Part shown: positions 1-25,000 of the stretch, in pieces
Layout of the letters: each line of letters begins with the position of its first letter
How positions within the stretch are numbered: the first letter of the stretch is position 1
Origin: Toxoplasma gondii ME49
Lineage: Eukaryota; Apicomplexa; Conoidasida; Eucoccidiorida; Sarcocystidae
Reading direction: 5' to 3'
Assembly (NCBI RefSeq): GCF_000006565.2
Contig: NC_031480.1
Location: 5,945,170 to 6,009,169, forward strand
Length of the DNA: 64,000 bases
Made by a program: the position numbers and the translations under genes
The notes under the pieces: model-generated
Databases searched by the model: none
What the model was told of the DNA's origin: nothing
What the model saw: only the letters and a program-made list of their open reading frames with translations

Positions 1-1676
1 CTGAGATGACTTAAACAGCAACACGGCTTGTCAAGGTGGCAAAGGCTCTCCCCGGGCCACAGCTTCTGCAATCGCAGCGGTGGCTATCCACCGAAAAACT
101 ATGCATGCATGCGCAAGATTGGAAAAAATCTTTTTTCTTGAAGCTTAATGACGCTGACGGACTCATCCCAGGTATCGTTCAGGTCCACGCCTCCAGAAGG
201 GGCTCATTCCATGTGGAAACGTTGCACACAATGAAAATTTGAAGTCAGGTACTCCCTCATTCGGACGACTACAGGACTGTGTCTAATGGTGTCGCTTGCC
301 ACTTCGTTCCTCCCATTGACCGAAGTTGCCTCTGTCTCAAGTCTTTGGTATGTGTTTTACCACCCACTGCCTTCGCGTTTGTTGATCGCTCCATAGACTC
401 GTTTTCCGACGTGTTTGCTTTGGCGACCGCCGTGCAGCTTTATGCTGCTGGCTGCCGCGGCATACGTTGACTTGCCGACCTGTCCCCAAGAGGGCTTCCC
501 GCGCAGGGGTAAACAGACGCGTTGGCGACGCCCATGACTCTAGTTTTGAATGTCTACTGACTTGCGTCAGGGAACGGCAACACTGAAAACCCAAGCAAAC
601 ATGCAGTAGTAATACGACTGCCCGGTCGACGGCCCGGGCCACCCGTGAGTATTGCAGATTGTCTCAGGCACACATTCAGATGGCATAGGCCAAAGGCTAT
701 ATGAACTGATATTTCAATGAAGGCATAGCAAAAGCCTGCAAAGTGCGCTCTTTTTTCGTACTTCGATCCACTAAATATCACGGTAAGCAGCTCTTGTGGC
801 CAAGAACCGTACACTGTAGAGATCTACCTGCCAGGCGTTCATGTGTCCCAGGGTACTTCTGACCAACGGTGCATGCACAGGAACATTGCTAATCTGCCTT
901 TTGCACATGATGTGCCAGCTCGTAACTCGCGTTCATGACTAATGTCTGAACAATGGGCATCGTGTGCAGGCTGAGCGATACATGCTCGTACCCCCGAAAA
1001 CTCCGCACTGGGACATGCGCCACACCCCGCTTCCTCGGGCGCTGTGAAACACGGGTGGAGCATACCTTCTGCAGTAGCATGAATACCACCTTATTAGAGA
1101 TTCGAAGACACTCTAGTTTAAGCCGTACGTCGGCGATGCATTAACTGCCGAACCGCACCGTGCATTCAGCGGCATACATTCGATAGTGGGCTGCTCAAGC
1201 TGGGTCCATCCGCGGGTCCACCGTTCAAAAAAAATCTTACGGTTCGTCAGCTGACTGGAACCTAGGCTTCAAGCTCCTCGAAAAATGAAAGACACCTCGA
1301 CTCCGTTCCCAGCAGCAGTTACGTTTGTTGGTTCCTTCCATTGGAAACAATAAGCATGCCTGGGTCAATACTGGAGGCCCGGTGACACTTGGCAGTGAGT
1401 GTTCGGTTGTTACTTCAGTGTCTTGTTCTGCGGCAGTGTAGAATAAATGTTTACATTTCTCCTTCAATGTATTCGTTTCCGTTCTCACATCCCCATATAC
1501 AGATAAAACGCACTTTTCATTTCTCTCTGAATCGGTAAGAAATACATTATCGCACTCTGGTGCACTGCTCTGTTTCGGATGGTCACGGAGAGCAACGGAT
1601 GCAGAGAAACGTGCTCTTGAGAGTTCCTGCATCGTAGCACAGCTGCCGACCCTCTCGTCCCTCCGCTTCTGGATAC
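1..1676. other. Left flank, no gene confidently called
   Basis: A minus-strand open frame of 156 codons (1237-1707) runs through here, but I found no acceptor that joins it in phase to the small gene at 1677-2142. It may be that gene's 3' UTR or chance. Two overlapping copies of TGCATGC, a motif common near T. gondii promoters, lie at 102-112. Confidence 0.4.
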
Positions 1677-2142
1677 TCAGTTTTCCCCGTTTCCTCGAAG
1701 GAACCAATTGTGCAGATCAGAGTCAAAAGATTCCTCGTCAGTATCTGCTGCCATACGCGTTAAGTCTAGAGCAAGAACGACCACCTCCAAGTCAGGTTCG
1801 TCAGTGTGATGGTTTCATGATATGAGACTCATACCTGAATCAGTTTCCCTTCGGTAAAGAGAACCATTCTGTGATAGCGGGGCTTCATTAGAGGCCATCT
1901 GGTACTTTTCTGACGGCTTCATGTCAGCAGTGGTTCCAGATATTTCCAAGTCTTTCACGGTCGCACACTTCTCCAGGGTTCCACCTACTGTCGCGTACAC
2001 GTTCGTAGGTTTTGCCAAGACTGCCAAGTATCACAAAACTTTTCCGCTGTACGAACTCTTCAGCGTCTAATTACCACCGTAAGGACCTCCAACCGTAGCC
2101 ACTCTGACGTTCTTTTTCCCAGTCGAACGGCATCGTAGACAT
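1677..2142 (-). CDS. Possible small acidic protein, 100 aa, three exons
   Basis: I do not recognise this protein. A phase-consistent three-exon model is: 2142-2094 (ATG in context CGAAATGT, 49 nt), 2020-1835 (186 nt) and 1744-1677 ending in TGA (68 nt), 303 nt in total. The donors read GTTGG and GTATGAG. The acceptors read TTGGCAG and GGCAGCAG. The middle exon is free of stops and mixed in composition; the C-terminus is acidic, with the motif DTDEESFDSD, and ends LRGNGEN. There is no signal peptide or membrane segment. It would be transcribed away from the ATPase gene that starts at 4059. Other reading frames in the same stretch also look protein-like, so exon 1 in particular is uncertain. 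RNA-seq junctions would settle it. Confidence 0.38.
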
Positions 2143-4058
2143 TTCGTGACTCAAAGTGGCCGATGCCCTTTTTTTGTGCGCATGCCCTGCTACAAGCGAG
2201 TCGATGGTGGCAGAACGTGGTGTTCCACGCTAGCAGAGAATTCGAATCTACTCTTATTGCAATGCCTGAGTTATCCTTGAACCAACGGAACGCTGTACCG
2301 GCCGTAGACTTTTGGACATGAGATCATCTTTTCGGACGCTGCCAGCGCGTGGATATTTCCTGCTACAGGGGAGGACATTTTCGCTCCATTGGCATTATCT
2401 ACTCAGGTGAAGGAACTCCTGCGTCTGATGCTGACTGGCGCTTTGACTGGGAAGCTCGACATACCTCGCGCGGTCCACAGCTACAGACGCCTACTCTTTC
2501 CGTGGCTTTGTCCATAGAGCATTGAGGAAAACGTGTGTTCGCTAGTTCGAGAGTCCATATACGTCCGTTCGAAGCCCTATATGCGTCTCAGAAAAGACGT
2601 AGGTTCTTCCTGATTTACCTCGGAGTGTGCCCGTTGCTGTCACTCTCCGGTACCCCCCCTCGAAGGCGGCTGCTGCCTTGCAGCGGCAGCCGTTACGTTG
2701 AACTCGATGCAGCGGGAAAGGCTGAAAAAAAACGTTCAGGAATAAACATTTGCCCGCCCAGGAGATTGGTTTACCCATATGGAGTGAAATACCAATAAAT
2801 ATGGTGTATTCCGACTACATTTTTTGGGCTCCCTGACACCTTGTGCCCGATCTTTACTTCGGTTGCCGATTGGACTGGGCATGCGGTGAGGCATCCATAG
2901 TCGATCACTCCATGAAGCCGGTAGACAAACGAAAGCTCCCCTCAAAAGAAACTGTGAAGAAGTAGATAATAAAGCGGCAACATTAATTGCAAGTGGTGCC
3001 CTCTCCTTTGTATCGGAGGTCTTTCTCCGGGTCACTCGTCGAGAACACGGGCTGCCGCCCGCCAAATCAGGCTCCAGCCCGCCCATCGAAAGTAAGCGCA
3101 CTTGCGCGTGTCATTCCTTTGTTCACTAACGAAAATTTCCCAATTTCGGCAAACGGGACTTCGCAGACGACCCGAGGAGCACCATCCGCCTGTGTGAAGA
3201 ACGGTATTTTGTAAGGATCTCGAAGCTCTGAACCTGCTACCGTTTCCCGCCGGGGCGTTGCCCGCGAACTGGCACGCTGTGCACAAGCTGTGTCTTCGGT
3301 TTTTGTGGCAGTCACACTGCTGTGGGCAGTGCATCTGCGCAGATCCGCGCGAGCAAAATAAAGTACCGCTTTCTCGGGACTGCAGAATACCCGACCCGCT
3401 TGTCCGTTTGCGGGTTTCGTCTGAGTCGTATCTGTGCGTTCCTTCCAGCCGGTGTGAAAACTCCGTTTTCCAGTAAGTGGGAGGACTGAACGGATGGCTG
3501 TAGCAGTTCCGTGGTGGTCGAATTCTCTACGTGTGTGTGAACAGACATCGCCCGGGTCCCGTGTCCCGTTTTCTCATCTGCAGTGTCTAGAGAATCTTGA
3601 CTGATACTTGCTGCTTTCGTCGTTTTCGACCCCTCAATTTGCGGATTTTGCGTTCCCTCCTCCCACACTTTGGGTGGGGAGCGTTCTGTCTGCATTCTGG
3701 AAGCGCCGGTACGCGACTTTCACTCAGGATCTGGCGCGTTTTCCACTGAAGTGTCTTACTACTTGTTCGTACCGGCGACTGCGCCGTCTTGTGCGGGCAC
3801 AACGCGCTGCAATTGACATGCGTTTGTGCTCAGGTCCGGAGAGGGCGTACCGTCGTGTCTTCACAGTTCCCCACGACTGCTCCCTGACAGCCGTCTCTCC
3901 GGATCTCTGCTGCTTTTGCCTCTCCAAGCCCCCCGGTTTCGACTTTCTCCACGCATCCACTCGCGCACTGAGCTCCCAATCGCATCCTCGGATCTTGACT
4001 CTGCGCTGCGCACGCAGGCCGTCACTGACCGTCCTCTGTGCACACACCCGGCGCCACG
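2143..4058. promoter_or_regulatory. 5' flank and probable 5' UTR of the ATPase gene
   Basis: No coding exon can be supported. The region separates the ATPase (plus, ATG at 4059) from the possible small gene on the minus strand, so it would hold both promoters. A minus-strand open frame at 3312-3695 and overlapping frames at 3.6-4.4 kb are present, but the latter mostly mirror ATPase exon 1. No TATA box or unique operator stands out. Confidence 0.4.
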
Positions 4059-16227
<12,169 letters not shown>

Positions 16228-18997
16228 GCCGGATGAGGCCAGGCTGGAGTCGGGAAGACGTGCAGGCAGAGGGCGAGGGAGGGGAGAGGGACGGGTGAGG
16301 CTGTGCAAGTAATACAAAAATTCGTGCATGCGTTTTACACGATCTGTTCGATGGAGGACGGGTCAGGAAAAAGATTTACGTTGATGACTGGTATCTCCCA
16401 CATGGACGGCGAGAGAAAACAACTTCTCTGGTGCCAGTATAGTCTGGACGGTCGTACTTGGAGTCATAGTCTCAAACAAGTATTTTTAATGATTCTCATC
16501 GCGACCGAAATCGTTCTCTCGCATTCTCCTGGTTTTGAGCGCAGTCAGTGTGTCTTCATGTCTCTTCCGGGCACACGCCGTCTTTTTTGACAGGGGTTCG
16601 TCTTTATGGTGCATGCGAGGAAATTCTCGAATTGTTAGACACGGTTTTAAGTTTGCTCGAGACCGTTTTTAGAGTGAGGAACCCGAGTTCCCTGTCCCTG
16701 CATTGCGCGACTTTCAAAGATGAATCTTGTCTGTCTTTTGTATTTCCTCAGAGAGCAGCTCTGACTTCCAAAGCGCCGGCGATTATGGCCTAGATGAAAA
16801 GAACACAGCTCCCTAAAAAGGAATCTTCTAGTCTCTGCCAGGGCCTTCAGTCGGTTCTGCACGCATTCGGGGTTTCTTTCGACTCTTACCCAGCGAAAAG
16901 GAGTTGAGTTGTCTGCATGTGCCCGCGCATGCGCCTGCTGTTCGGCTGGAGACGGCTGCGAGAGAGACACTGAGAAGCCAGAAGAGCAGGACTGGCTTCT
17001 TCACAGAAGTTTTTACATTTGCTGTTCCAGAAGGGAACAGAGGGGGTTGGAGTGTGGCCAATCTACCTTGGCGGCGCGGAGGTCGTTTCTCACGAACTAA
17101 ACCTCTTATTGCCAGGTCTTCGTAGTGAAGTGGTTTGGCTGCGGATGCTGGGCGGAGGTGAGGGGTTGCGAGCATGCAAAGGAGATGTCGAGGCTGGTGT
17201 TGAAGGGAAAAAAGATTGTGCGGAATGGCTGCGAGGCGTTTCTGCAGTGCCTGGGACAGACGATGTCGTAGAAGCGAAGGCGCGATGGAATTCACGGCAA
17301 GAAGGGTACCGAAAAAAGTTTTCCAGGTTTCTTGTAACTAGTAAAGTTTATTGTTCTTCGAGAGAATGGAGAAAATGCCTTCACGGTGTTGTCAGTTGCG
17401 CCATATCCCGTCTTCCCGCGACCCCGCACACGCGCCCCCGGTGTATGTACACCGGACACAGAAGTTGACCTACGGCGTCGTTTTCGGGGTTTTCAACCGT
17501 GATTCCATTGCATTTTAACCGAATTCAAATCCGAACTGCAGTGCCACTCTTTTTTTCCTCCGACCTCAAGTGTGGCATATTTTGCGTTCTCCTTTTTCAA
17601 GTTTCTAGGAGAAGTCGTCTCAGAGAGCTCTAGGCATCGCGTCGGCGCCCGGGTAGGCGCGAGCAGGCGCTAGACCTTCCAGAGTTACCTGTTTCGGTTG
17701 TCATACGCCTCTGGCGAAAAACGGAAGATCTGAATGCGGGTTGAAAAGTGTATTTTTCTTCGGTTTCGTAAAGATCTCGAGTCTCGTTGTTGAACAAGAG
17801 CCGAAACAGTTCTGGCGAATCACTAGTTTAGGCGAGTGCCGCTCTTCCTCGCAGGCGCCACTGTTTTGACTCGCTTCTCTGTTTTCCCATGGACGCACTT
17901 GGCGGTTGCTTGGGTGTCGAAACAGTCCTAAGGGGTCCAGTAACGCTACGTTCGGTGTGTGTCTCTTTCCACTTTTCTCGCCGTAGAACGCCGCCTTTTG
18001 CCTCGGAGGGTGGCCGGCAAAAGGACCGCTGTTTGGAGTTTTCTTGCTTCACGCAGATCCGCAAGGGGCTGAGTTGATGAGAGGCCTCCAGTACGCCTGC
18101 GTGGAAACAAAGTCATTGCAAGCCTTGTTGAGAAGAAACTCTCGCGTTTCGCGTAGGTGGGAAAGAGAGAGAGGTCGCGAGAAAGGGGCGAAGGGAAAGA
18201 GAGTGCATGCAAACACCAAAGGAAAGTGAAAAGACTGAAAAGGCGCAGAGTTCCGCGTGCGGAGGTGGAAAAGAGAAGGAAAATGTGTCGCTTCCATGTG
18301 TGAACGGGAACCGAGTCCACGACTGTCGTTCCCTTAGCAGTTTTCCGGGATAATCGCAAGACAAAGATATTTTCAGAATTCCGCAGAAGGGCGGAAAAGG
18401 GGAAGATCGAGGAAGTTTGAAGACAAGTGGGTCGACTGCGCTGGAGACTGCATCGGTCCGGAGTTCTGTTGTTTTTCGTTGTTACACCTGTTCTCCGTTT
18501 TGTACAAGGACGGAATTATCGTGTGTATTTTTCGTGTTGATTTGTGTGTGCTTTTGTGTCTCGCGTGGTCTACTTCGACGCGCAGACGTCGCGTGCTTAT
18601 ACGGCTCTCGAGGGTGCCAGAAGCACCCGCTGATTCACTCCTTTTCAGGGTCTCGTTTCTGTTCTCACCCCAACACGAGAGGCCGGTTTGAATTGTGCGC
18701 CTAGTGGGTGTCTATGTGAGGACTGCATACCAAACGCTACTCTTCGTATTTACTTTCCTGGCAAAAACAATGAAAAAATGTCTGCTGTTGATCCCTTGTT
18801 TCAGCAAACTCCGGTCGTGGGAATCACGAAGTCTCTACCCACGCTAGCTTCCGAGCCTGGCGAGTACTGAGTGGCCCAGGGTTGAACAGTATGTGCAGAG
18901 AAGAATAAATGGATGGAAGACAAATTTAGGATCCGGTAAAGATCTAAATCAGAAGTCCAACTCGTCGTAGACAGTCCTGAGAAAAGTTCCTTCGCGA

Positions 18998-19510
18998 GTG
19001 CTCACGGGATTACTGAAAAGAGGGGAAAAATGTTATCACTCAGCCGCCAGTATGAGCAGGACCCTCGTCCTGGCAGTTATCATTTCTGAAATAGGAGCAA
19101 TTCCCTTTTTCTGGCGACTATATTCAGCGAGTTGGACTTCTCAATGCTACAGCTGCGCAGGTCTCAGATGCCACCTCTTCCGCCAACTGCGCGTTTGCAC
19201 TTTCCGTGCGGAACTTGGAGTGTATTGTCACTTTTTTTCGAGCCAAAGACTTTTGGAAAAGTTCCGCGGAAACGTCCACGGATGTACAAGTCAGTTGCTG
19301 TCCCTGGCCTTGCCCCGAGTAGCCACGCAGGTACCTCGCCAGACAAAGATCTTCGAACCTGTAGATATAGCAGCCGTAATTGCCACGGACAAGTATGGCT
19401 ACGTATCTCCTCTAGGGGTGGCAGCCGCCATCTGCTGCGTGCAAGCGAGGGAACCTACGATAGAGCCCCTACAGTCAGGCCTCACCATTAAAACAATTCA
19501 GTACCCGTGA
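18998..19510 (+). CDS. Candidate hypothetical protein (unresolved exons)
   Basis: A 170-codon open frame ends in TGA at 19510. Its last third (from an acceptor-like CACGCAG at 19324-19330) reads as a mixed globular sequence, with the motifs TKIFEPVDIA and YGYVSPLGVA. A second frame over 19095-19286 is also open and follows an acceptor-like AAATAG, with Cys and aromatic residues. The two could be separate exons joined by a very short intron, or one frame could be chance. A start at 19030 has a good context (GGGAAAAATGT) but leads to a third frame. I do not recognise the product. Confidence 0.25.
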   Translation: MLTGLLKRGEKCYHSAASMSRTLVLAVIISEIGAIPFFWRLYSASWTSQCYSCAGLRCHLFRQLRVCTFRAELGVYCHFFSSQRLLEKFRGNVHGCTSQLLSLALPRVATQVPRQTKIFEPVDIAAVIATDKYGYVSPLGVAAAICCVQAREPTIEPLQSGLTIKTIQYP

Positions 19511-19969
19511 GAACAGCCAGCCTAGTCTGTGTTTCTGAGTCAAAAAACGCCGGATCTTTGCCTCCCTTTGTACGTTCTCTCTGTGCGTAGCCCACGGCGT
19601 GGGAAATAGTGGAAATAAAACTGATTTCTGGACACGAAAACCCGGAAATGAAACCTGGAAATCCGCCCACGTTGCGCACTAGCAGACGGTAGCCACAAAA
19701 TGTGGAACAATAAGTCTGTCTCACCGAAGAGCCCGAGCTGTGTACAAGGCTACGCTAATCAAAAATATGATTGTTTTGCTTCTGATGGCGACAGGAGCCT
19801 CTCTGGAGCTTCCCCACAAACAACCGGACAGAGGGAAAACCAACTTTTTCGAAAATACTTCTAGAGGCTGTCCAGTTTGCGATTATTTCTCTAGGCACAT
19901 CTATCCAGCGGAAAAATTACTTCTCTCTGCGTGCACATCATTACTTACATCATCATGTATACACACGTA

Positions 19970-20010
19970 TATATATATATATATAGATAGATAGATATAT
20001 AGATATATTT
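19970..20010. repeat. (TA)n/(GATA)n microsatellite
   Basis: A TA run passes into GATA units in the unresolved region downstream of the ATPase gene. Confidence 0.9.
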
Positions 20011-22044
20011 ATGCATGAGTCGATGTGTAGAGGGAGAACCAGTAAGGCTCAAAGATCACAGTTTATTGATCTCTATCGGAGGCAGATCTGTCGTTTTCCC
20101 CGCGGTAAAGTGCGTCGAGAACATAACCAATGTGGATTAAGCGTAATGTGTTAAGATGTCGAAGTCTGCGCTGTGGGGTGGCTCCGTGCAGCGCTTATGA
20201 AGAGCAGGGGAAGTCTGTTGTTCACGGAGATCATTTTTCAAACGAAGGAACAAGGCAAAGATGCAGAAAAACATTTCCCGGTTCTCGAGTTCATTGACTA
20301 TTTTTGTGTTGCTTTGCACATTGAGGGAGGAACAGTAGACACAGCGCAACTCCCACGATGAAAACGATTGCGAGGTTTTCTGTGGAAGGCAGCAAGCTGT
20401 GACCTCACTCCTCCGGCTACCGAAATATACATAACCATACATGTGTTTCTCACATTATAAGTAGATATTGTCTCTGGACAGACGACGATCTTCTTCGTTG
20501 CTCTAGCAGTGACCATCCGCATAGTTCCATTTTTCCCCCTAGTACCGTGAAATGTCCACCTTGACGTCCAGGCGACAGACCAGGGAACAACGTGCTTCTT
20601 TAATCTGACGCGGAAGGCACTGACCTAGGAGGCTGCATGCTCCGCCACAGTGGGGGATTTCGTGCGCCAGATGAGACGAAAGAGCGTTTCAGTTTGTATC
20701 AAAAGTAAAACTTGTTGATCCATTCGAAACTTTCATTGAGCTGTGAAATTTTCAAAGGGAAACTACCATAGTGCGTATGACGTAACTGCGCAGCTTGTGT
20801 ACATACGTAAGTTTTTCATTTACACGCTACCCGAACGGCATTGTCAGGCGTTTTATGCGGAGTTGAAAGCAATCCCATCCACAACCGGGACTTCGACGGC
20901 TGGTTTAAATCCGAACGGTCGGTCTTTGTTTACCGGATTCAAGTTCTAGTGTGCTTTTCATGATCTTCGTCTTGAGTACATTAGGTCCACCGGAATCCAG
21001 CGGACTTTAAAAAAAACAGACGTGACAAGCGCGAAGGAAAAGGACAAGAGAGAGACGAGTCCTTTCGTTGAGTGGAAGCCACTGCCACTGGGTCTTTTGA
21101 CCAGCAGCAGGGAACACGTGCTTTGACGAAAAGCCCTGTCCCGATGTAGCCCCCGAACCACCACACGAAAGAGGATGCTCTGCAGAAGAGAGTCGAGCCA
21201 GTGTTTATCGAACTCCAGAGGAAAAATCATACAAGCCCCGCTTTTTTAGATCCACGTTCTGGAAATTCCCGAGACTGGAAGTCTTTGCGAAAACCCCCGC
21301 AGGACGAAGACACCACTGACACACAAAGCATCCCCAGACAAGGAAACTGTTTTTTCTTCTGCACCGCTTCATCTCCATGTTCAGCTTTTCTTCCACGCAA
21401 AACTCACTTTGTTCTGCGGTTGCCGAAATCCAAACTCAACGAATCGGGTTCCCACTGCTTTTCCTCAACTCCTCGCCCCCTAGTCACTCGACGTCGTCCG
21501 TTTCTGTCGCACTGCGTGTGCTCGACAGAAAAAAAAACATCGCAGTTTACCGTTTCCCCGCCCGCTCGATGTATCACTGAAGAATCTTGACCTGCTCTCC
21601 TGTCTCCATCCTTTTTCTCAGTCCCGTTTTACAGCTCCTTACTCTAATGGTCACTGCCTGCCTCCAACGCGTCGTGCCAGCGGGACAAATGCGTTTCTAG
21701 GGTGCAACCGCCGTTACAAACCTCCTTTCTCCAATCCCACGTTTGGGACCTTTCCTCCACCCTGCACCAAAGCCGTCTGCGACTCTCGATCTCCCTTTCC
21801 TCACCGAATTCGTACCGTGACGTTCGCCTGCGCCACTGGCGCCCCCCGTTCTTTCTTCGCAGCTTGCACTGTTTCCCTGAGGAGTAAGAACGAGGTAAGT
21901 GCTTGTGCGACATTTGCGTGAATCCGCTGCCCGTTGACCCCTGCCGAACGCCCTACGTTTCTTAACGTCGCAGCTCCCCATTCATGTCGCCGCTGAATCG
22001 CGCGTCCTCGAAAAAACAAAGTCGCATTTCCGCATCGTTGCTTT

Positions 22045-25000
22045 CTAATTGCCTCTTCGCTCTTGCTCGAGCGCCCTTCCTGGGTCCCCGCTAGAAGACC
22101 CGCCCGGCACCTCCAGAGACCCAGAACCCTCAGGCCCGCCAGGAAAACTCCGGACAGGCACTGGATGTCCCTGGGAAGACACGCAAACTCCTTCTCCAGA
22201 CACCCCCCTCGTCTCTCCCTCCTCCGCCCACCCGACAGGGCCAGCTGGCCGCGTGAGAGTCCCGTCCGCGCCTTGCAGATTTCCCTCCCACGACTGGAAG
22301 CGCCCAGGCTGCGCTGCCGAAGAGGCCGCGCAAGGCAAAAGACAGTTCGCAGACGAAGCGGATGGCGGTAGGACCGCCTGCGCTGATGGGGGTCCGCTCG
22401 CGGGACCGATGAGAGCAGTGAGGGATCTCTCCGCTGGCAAATTGCCGACGTTCACACCGGAAGGCCACTCTGGCCAAAACACACCCTGAGGTACTGCACC
22501 TCCGCAAAATGCAGAGACGGGAGGTTTGTGCTCTCCTTGGTTTTCGGAGATGCTCACACTCAGTCTTGTCTGCCCTGAGAGGAGCCCCGCGCCTTGCTCG
22601 TCAGCGGAAGAAAACGAAGCAGGCGCAAAGAAAGCGCCTCCGAACAATCCTCCCGCCACGCACGGAGCAGACGCCGTGTGAATTTCAGGTGTGTACCCTT
22701 CGCCTCCGGAAAAAAGAAATCCAGAAGAATGGTGCGTTGAAGAAGGAACTGGAAGAGAAGCAACAAGCTGGGATGAAGAAGAATGCTGAACTGCATCCTC
22801 GGAAAGAGGAGACTGGAGAGACAAACAAGGTTGGGTACGCCCGTCGGACTCCATTCCTGGATTCTCGAATCGCGCCTCACCCGAGGTTTCCCTGTGACAG
22901 CCTGTCTGAGCCTTCGCTGCGATCTCCTGGAAGGTCTCTTGGCTCTGCCTCTGAAAAGCGCCTTCCGGAAAGGCTTCTCCAGCCATCCCCCCGCCATCAC
23001 CGGCTTTTTCGTGCCCCAGGCGCTCACCTGTCGAAAGACAGGAGACAGACCCGGCAGGCGAGAAAGAAGGAGCCCCTGGGGCAAGAGGCTGGAGAAAAGA
23101 GACAGTCCCGGCAGGCGAGAGAGAAGGAGCTCCTGGGGCAATAGGCTGGAGAAAGGAGACAGTCCCGGCAGGCGAGAGAGAAGGATCGCCTGACGTAGGA
23201 GGCTGGAGAATGGGGACAGTCCCGGCAGGCAAGAGAGAAGGAGCTCCGGCGGTACGCTGGTCCTCCAGGGGTTTTGGAAGCCTGTGAGACGCAGGAGACG
23301 CTCGGGTCAAGAGGCCGCACGAGGGCGAAGTCAGGTGTGGATGCGTTGACGAAGCCGAGGTATTCGAGGTACTGAGAGGTCCCCACTCACTTTCAGGATA
23401 GAGGGGAGCCTGTGAAGAAAGAGTCCCTGCAACCGCCTCCTGCCCCAGTTCTTCCAGTTCTGTACGAAGACAAAACTCGGCCGGTGCGGTACAAGCTGGA
23501 AGATCAAGAGCAGCACTGGCCCCCGATCTTCCGTCATCGTGCGACTCGGATGGGGAGGGTAGTGGGGGCGAAGGAAAGGGGAAAGACGAACCCGGCGGGA
23601 CTGAGTGAGCCTCAGACGCTTCACCGAGTTGAAAAGACCCCAGAAGACGCGGTCCGACACTAGCCCCGGGAGGAACCGGAAACGTGTGTCGCGAAAGAGT
23701 TCTTTCCTCGTCTTCTTGGAGGGAAAGACTCGTCCCCATCGCTCCTTCCGCCTCTGCTGAACAAACTCTGTTCTGGGAGTATCCAGCGGCATTCGAGGTA
23801 ACCGCTTGGGCCTCTGAACAAGGATGAGACGAACTCCCACCTGCACCTCCTCCGGTCTCTCCTCTTTCAAGTGCTGGACCTGTCAGTCTCTCACTTTCTT
23901 CTCCTGGCCAGAGTTCCGATACAGAGCGCCGCCTCTGTCGCCTGCCTTCGTCACCCTTTCCACTCGACCGAGACAAAAAGAGAGGCGGCGGAACCACTGG
24001 CGCTCTCGCGCGTCGGACTCCTGCAGCTGGTCGACCGGACGCGATTCCTGGCCCTCTGCCGTCTGTGTGGCCTGCGCGTTCTCCTTCCTTTCCCCTCCGA
24101 GCAGAGACAAAAGTCCCCTTCTCCCCGTCAGAAGGAGACTCTTCTGAAGCCGGGCGCCCAGCTGCTTCATAGCCAGAGAACACCGCCCCCGCAGACGGCA
24201 GAGACACCCGAGAACGAACCAGGTTTCCTCCATGTCGGGATTCTCTACTCCCTCTGTCGCCTTCTGAGTCTCTTCTCTCGCCTTCTGAGTCTCTTCTCTC
24301 GCCTTCTGAGCTCTCTAGCCCATCGGTTCGGGCAGCCTCGCGAGAGGCAGCGGCGGGGGCTGAAGAGAAAGGAGAAGACACCAAGTTGTGGCTCTGAGTC
24401 TTAGGGCAAAAATACGACGGACGAGAGGAGGCGTCAGGTTTACGTCCAGAAAAGGGGGAGGGCGCGGTCCGTGAGTCGCTGCTTGGGACAGCACTCGTGT
24501 CAGGGCGCGTTGAGTTGCAGGAATATTCGTTCGGACCGTCCCCACCTTCGGAGCTCTCCTCGCGGTGAACAGTCCTCTCCTCCCCACACTCTTCTTCTTC
24601 ACTTGAGTCGGAGACTGAAATGGGGTTGTCTGCAGCGGCACCAGCCACGGATACCTCTGGTGTGCCTACCGAAGCTGGTAGAGGCGGAAAGGCGCCACTG
24701 CCAGGAGCTGCGGTATCCCGACAGGCGGCAGACTGCCCCAAGAGAAGCGGAAACGCAGGCGAGGCCTGACCGCGTCCAGCTGACTGAGTCGCTGGAGTCA
24801 GAGGAAGCGAGGTAGCAGCCCCATGTCCGGAGACGACGGGAGAGGACAGAGAAGAGAGGCCTGGAACGGGGTCGGGAAACTCTTGTTTCTGTTTGACTGC
24901 AGGAAAAAGGAGATCCAAGCGAAGCATCGAAGGCGCCCGAAGGCGAGTTGAGAAAAGACAAGGACTGTAAATCCATACAAAAACGGACATACCTAAAAAG

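Larger units (their letters stand above)
16228..22044. other. 5.8-kb stretch without a resolved gene
   Basis: This should include the 3' UTRs of the convergent ATPase and SUMO-ligase genes. The plus strand between 18.7 and 21.0 kb carries several short stop-free segments beside splice-like signals, for example 18688-18870, 19095-19286, 19331-19510 and 20743-20800. One frame has a hydrophobic start (ATG near 19767). I could not join them into one in-phase model, so none is called as a gene except the low-confidence entry at 18998-19510. A (TA)n/(GATA)n tract is at 19970-20010. Confidence 0.5.

Noticed and set aside
22509..23144. 211-codon plus-strand frame opposite the SUMO-ligase tail
   Set aside because: It is the complement of the biased Ser/Pro-rich coding exon and its 57-bp repeat.
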